Source: Thiocystis violacea
GTDB lineage: Bacteria > Pseudomonadota > Gammaproteobacteria > Chromatiales > Chromatiaceae
Reading direction: 5' to 3'
Length of the DNA stretch: 64,000 bases
Assembly: GCF_016583565.1 (NCBI RefSeq)
Contig: NZ_NRRF01000010.1
Span: 1 to 64,000, forward strand
A program made the translations under genes and the position numbers. The first letter of the stretch is position 1; each line of letters starts with the position of its first letter. Positions 60,804 through 64,000 of the stretch are shown here, one piece after another. The notes beneath the pieces are model-generated. The model was not told the DNA's origin, did not search any database, and saw only the letters and a list, made by a program, of their open reading frames with translations.

Positions 60804-62897
60804 GTGGCACGTAGCACACCCATTGAGCGGTACCGCAACCTTGGCATCATGGCGCACATCGATGCCGGGAAGACCACTACGACCGAGCGCATCCTGTTCT
60901 ACACGGGTGTCTCGCACAAGATCGGCGAAGTGCACGACGGCGCTGCCACCATGGACTGGATGGAGCAGGAGCAGGAGCGTGGAATCACCATCACCTCTGC
61001 CGCCACGACCTGCTTCTGGAAAGGCATGAGCCGTGAGCGCCCTGAGCATCGTATCAACATCATCGACACCCCCGGACACGTCGACTTCACCATCGAAGTC
61101 GAGCGCTCGCTACGCGTCCTCGACGGCGCCTGCGCCGTCTTCTGCGCGGTTGGTGGTGTCGAGCCCCAATCCGAAACCGTTTGGCGTCAGGCCGACAAGT
61201 ACGGCGTGCCGCGCATTGCATTCGTCAACAAAATGGACCGCATGGGCGCGAACTTCTTTCGCGTCGTGCAGCAGGTCAAGGATCGCCTCGGCGGTAACGC
61301 GGTGCCGATCCAGGTGCCGATCGGTGCCGAAGAAGACTTCAAGGGCGTCGTCGATCTCGTCAAGATGAAGGCCATCTACTGGGATGATGCCTCGCGTGGC
61401 ATGGAATACGAGCTGCGCGATATCCCGGAAGATCTGGTCGCGACCTGCGAGGAGTGGCGCGAGAAGATGGTCGAGGCTGCCGCCGAAGCCAGCGAAGAGC
61501 TCATGGAGAAGTATCTCGAGGGCGAGGCGCTGACCGAGCAGGAGATCATGTCCGGCCTTCGCGCGCGCACGCTGAAGACCGAGGTCGTCCCCATGATGTG
61601 CGGCTCCGCCTTCAAGAATAAGGGCGTGCAAGCCATGCTCGACGCCGCGATCGACTACATGCCCTCGCCGGTCGACGTGCCTGCGATCCGGGGTATTCTC
61701 GACGACAGGGACGAGACCGAAGCCGAGCGTCACTCGTCCGATTCGGAGCCCTTCTCTGCGCTGGCGTTCAAGATTGCGACCGATCCCTTCGTCGGTACCT
61801 TGACCTTTTTTCGCGTGTACTCGGGCGTCCTCAAGTCGGGCGATACCCTGTACAACCCGGTCAAGAGCAAGAAGGAGCGCATCGGCCGTATCCTGCAGAT
61901 GCATGCCAACGACCGCCAGGAGATCAAGGAGGTTTGCGCGGGCGACATCGCGGCTGCGGTGGGTCTGAAGGACGTCACCACTGGTGACACCCTGTGCGAT
62001 CTCAACAACATCATCACCCTGGAGCGGATGGAGTTCCCCGAGCCGGTCATCTCCGTTGCGGTCGAGCCGAAGACCAAGAGCGACCAGGAGAAGATGGGTG
62101 TCGCGCTCTCCAAGCTGGCGCAGGAAGACCCGTCTTTCCGCGTGCATACCGACGAAGAGTCCGGCCAGACCATCATTTCCGGCATGGGCGAGCTGCACCT
62201 GGAGATCATCGTCGACCGCATGCGGCGCGAGTTCAAGGTCGAGGCCAATGTCGGTGCGCCTCAGGTCAGCTACCGCGAGACCATCCGCACTGCCGTCCAG
62301 CAGGAAACCAAGTTCGCTCGCCAGTCTGGTGGCCGCGGGCAGTACGGCCACGTCTATATCAAGGCTGAGCCGCAAGAGGCGGGCGCTGGCTACGAGTTCG
62401 TCAACGCGATCGTTGGCGGCACCGTGCCGAAGGAATATATCCCGGCCGTCGACAAAGGTATCCAGGAGGCCATGAAGAACGGCATCCTGGCGGGCTTCCC
62501 GATGGTCGACATCAAGGTCACGCTCTACGACGGCTCTTACCACGAGGTCGACTCGAGCGAAATGGCGTTCAAGATTGCCGGTTCCATGGCGATCAAGGAG
62601 GCCGCGGCCAAGGCCAAGCCAGTCCTGCTGGAGCCCATCATGAAGGTCGAGGTGGTGACGCCCGAAGAGAACATGGGCGACGTCATGGGCGACCTGAACA
62701 GCCGTCGCGGCATGATCCAGGGGATGGAGGACGCGCCGTCCGGCAAGATCATCCGTGCCGAGGTTCCGCTCTCGGAGATGTTCGGCTATGCAACCGACCT
62801 CCGTTCTGCGACTCAGGGTCGCGCGACCTACAGCATGGAGTTCAGCAAGTACAACGAGGTGCCCGCCAGCATTGCCGAAGCGGTCTCCAAGAAATAG
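60804..62897 (+). CDS. fusA: Elongation factor G
   Basis: 697 residues from GTG. G1 [16 protein letters not shown]3 [10 protein letters not shown]4 NKMDRMGAN, then domains II-V ending [23 protein letters not shown]. It drives translocation and, with RRF, ribosome recycling. 24 nt before tufB. Confidence 0.98.
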   Translation: MARSTPIERYRNLGIMAHIDAGKTTTTERILFYTGVSHKIGEVHDGAATMDWMEQEQERGITITSAATTCFWKGMSRERPEHRINIIDTPGHVDFTIEVERSLRVLDGACAVFCAVGGVEPQSETVWRQADKYGVPRIAFVNKMDRMGANFFRVVQQVKDRLGGNAVPIQVPIGAEEDFKGVVDLVKMKAIYWDDASRGMEYELRDIPEDLVATCEEWREKMVEAAAEASEELMEKYLEGEALTEQEIMSGLRARTLKTEVVPMMCGSAFKNKGVQAMLDAAIDYMPSPVDVPAIRGILDDRDETEAERHSSDSEPFSALAFKIATDPFVGTLTFFRVYSGVLKSGDTLYNPVKSKKERIGRILQMHANDRQEIKEVCAGDIAAAVGLKDVTTGDTLCDLNNIITLERMEFPEPVISVAVEPKTKSDQEKMGVALSKLAQEDPSFRVHTDEESGQTIISGMGELHLEIIVDRMRREFKVEANVGAPQVSYRETIRTAVQQETKFARQSGGRGQYGHVYIKAEPQEAGAGYEFVNAIVGGTVPKEYIPAVDKGIQEAMKNGILAGFPMVDIKVTLYDGSYHEVDSSEMAFKIAGSMAIKEAAAKAKPVLLEPIMKVEVVTPEENMGDVMGDLNSRRGMIQGMEDAPSGKIIRAEVPLSEMFGYATDLRSATQGRATYSMEFSKYNEVPASIAEAVSKK

Positions 62898-62921
62898 TCA
62901 TCGAGTTATAGGTAGAGCGGG

Positions 62922-64000
62922 ATGTCTAAAGAAAAATTTCAACGTAGCAAGCCCCACGTCAACGTTGGCACCATTGGCCACGTCGATCACGGCAAAACCA
63001 CGCTGACGGCGGCGATCACGACCCACCAGGCGAAGAAATTCGGTGGTGAGGCACGTGCCTATGACCAGATCGACAACGCCCCCGAAGAGCGCGAGCGCGG
63101 CATCACCATTGCCACCGCGCACGTCGAGTACGAGAGCGACAAGCGTCACTACGCCCATGTCGACTGCCCCGGCCATGCTGACTACGTCAAGAACATGATC
63201 ACGGGTGCGGCGCAGATGGACGGCGCGATCCTGGTCTGCTCCGCGGCCGACGGTCCGATGCCGCAGACCCGCGAGCACATCCTGCTCTCGCGTCAGGTCG
63301 GTGTGCCGTACATCGTGGTCTACCTGAACAAGGCTGACATGGTGGACGACGCCGAGCTGCTCGAGCTCGTCGAGATGGAAGTGCGTGAGCTGCTCTCCAG
63401 CTACGACTTCCCGGGAGACGACACCCCGATCATCACCGGCTCGGCGAAGCTGGCGCTCGAAGGCGACACCTCCGAGATTGGCACTCCGTCCATCGACAAG
63501 TTGATGGAGGCGCTCGACAGCTACATCCCCGAGCCCGAGCGTGCGATCGACGGCGCCTTCCTGATGCCGATCGAAGACGTCTTCTCCATCTCCGGTCGCG
63601 GCACCGTCGTCACCGGTCGTGTCGAGCGCGGCATCGTCAAGGTGGGTGAAGAAGTCGCCATCGTCGGGATTAAGGACACCGTCAAGACCATCTGCACCGG
63701 TGTCGAGATGTTCCGCAAGCTGCTCGACCAGGGTCAGGCCGGCGACAACATTGGCGCCTTGCTGCGTGGCACCAAGCGTGAAGACGTCGAGCGCGGTCAG
63801 GTACTGGCCAAGCCCGGCTCGATCACCCCGCACACCCACTTCGAAGCCGAAGTCTACGTGCTGAGCAAGGAAGAGGGCGGTCGTCACACGCCGTTCTTCA
63901 ATGGCTATCGCCCGCAGTTCTACTTCCGCACCACCGACGTCACGGGCGCCTGCGAGCTGCCCGAGGGCATCGAGATGGTCATGCCGGGTGACAACGTCAA
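62922..64000 (+). CDS. tufB: Elongation factor Tu, copy 2 (runs off right edge)
   Basis: 359 complete codons from ATG at 62922, open to the window end; about 37 codons are missing. Protein identical to tufA over the shared part. The two DNA copies differ by synonymous changes in codons 2 and 5 and then appear identical wherever compared. The untranslated flanks differ completely. Confidence 0.98.
   Translation, partial: MSKEKFQRSKPHVNVGTIGHVDHGKTTLTAAITTHQAKKFGGEARAYDQIDNAPEERERGITIATAHVEYESDKRHYAHVDCPGHADYVKNMITGAAQMDGAILVCSAADGPMPQTREHILLSRQVGVPYIVVYLNKADMVDDAELLELVEMEVRELLSSYDFPGDDTPIITGSAKLALEGDTSEIGTPSIDKLMEALDSYIPEPERAIDGAFLMPIEDVFSISGRGTVVTGRVERGIVKVGEEVAIVGIKDTVKTICTGVEMFRKLLDQGQAGDNIGALLRGTKREDVERGQVLAKPGSITPHTHFEAEVYVLSKEEGGRHTPFFNGYRPQFYFRTTDVTGACELPEGIEMVMPGDNV

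Overview
The window is a GC-rich chromosomal segment of a gammaproteobacterium, most likely a purple sulfur bacterium of the Chromatiaceae. The evidence is a complete soeABC-type cluster (molybdenum/iron-sulfur sulfite dehydrogenase, the cytoplasmic sulfite-oxidising enzyme of Allochromatium-like bacteria), a glutamyl-tRNA reductase (C5 tetrapyrrole) locus, and gammaproteobacterial gene order in the tufA-secE-nusG-rplKAJL-rpoBC and rpsLG-fusA-tufB blocks. The taxon is inferred from gene content, not from a rRNA gene; none is present.

Layout. 1-1260 is a graveyard of mobile DNA: the start of an IS1595-type transposase at the left edge, a DUF29 gene cut by that element, a TnpB-like remnant and an ISAs1-type transposase remnant. 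1280-6590 (minus strand) is a redox/low-oxygen cluster: Fnr-type regulator, a DUF6858-type protein, a NifX/NifB-like cofactor-binding protein, and cytochrome bd oxidase cydA-cydB-cydX, where cydX is a 39-codon gene that is easy to miss, ended by a large symmetric terminator. 6938-11007 holds an Uup-type ABC-F ATPase, a P-loop ATPase and metA. 12204-16954 is soeABC. 17024-25475 holds a DUF3592 protein, an M1-type peptidase, a ChaN-PDZ protein, trhP, a YcgN-type protein, xerD, yajQ and dsbC. 25536-32394 holds a PP2C phosphatase, mutS, an OmpA-type protein, two unknown proteins and plsC. 32458-35688 is hemA-prfA-prmC. 36226-41497 is a TPR protein, ispE, tRNA-Gln, prs, rplY and pth. 42106-45017 holds a FadL-type porin and ugd. 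45221-64000 is the translation/transcription core: tRNA-Tyr, -Gly and -Thr, tufA, tRNA-Trp, secE, nusG, rplK, rplA, rplJ, rplL, rpoB, rpoC, rpsL, rpsG, fusA and tufB, which runs off the right edge.

How the parts fit. The cyd cluster gives a high-affinity quinol oxidase beside a redox-type regulator. SoeABC feeds electrons from sulfite oxidation into the quinone pool. HemA starts the tetrapyrrole pathway used for heme and bacteriochlorophyll. Most of the rest is conserved housekeeping.

I saw no CRISPR array, no recognisable defence system, no integrase island and no secondary-metabolite cluster. The features most worth a second look are a roughly 95-residue insertion in RNA polymerase beta-prime directly after the secondary-channel rim helices, an Fnr-type regulator lacking one of the four cluster cysteines, heptamer tandem repeats between soeB and soeC, a near-palindrome before soeA, DnaA-box-like sites flanking an AT-rich tract upstream of xerD, and the layered transposon remnants at the left edge.
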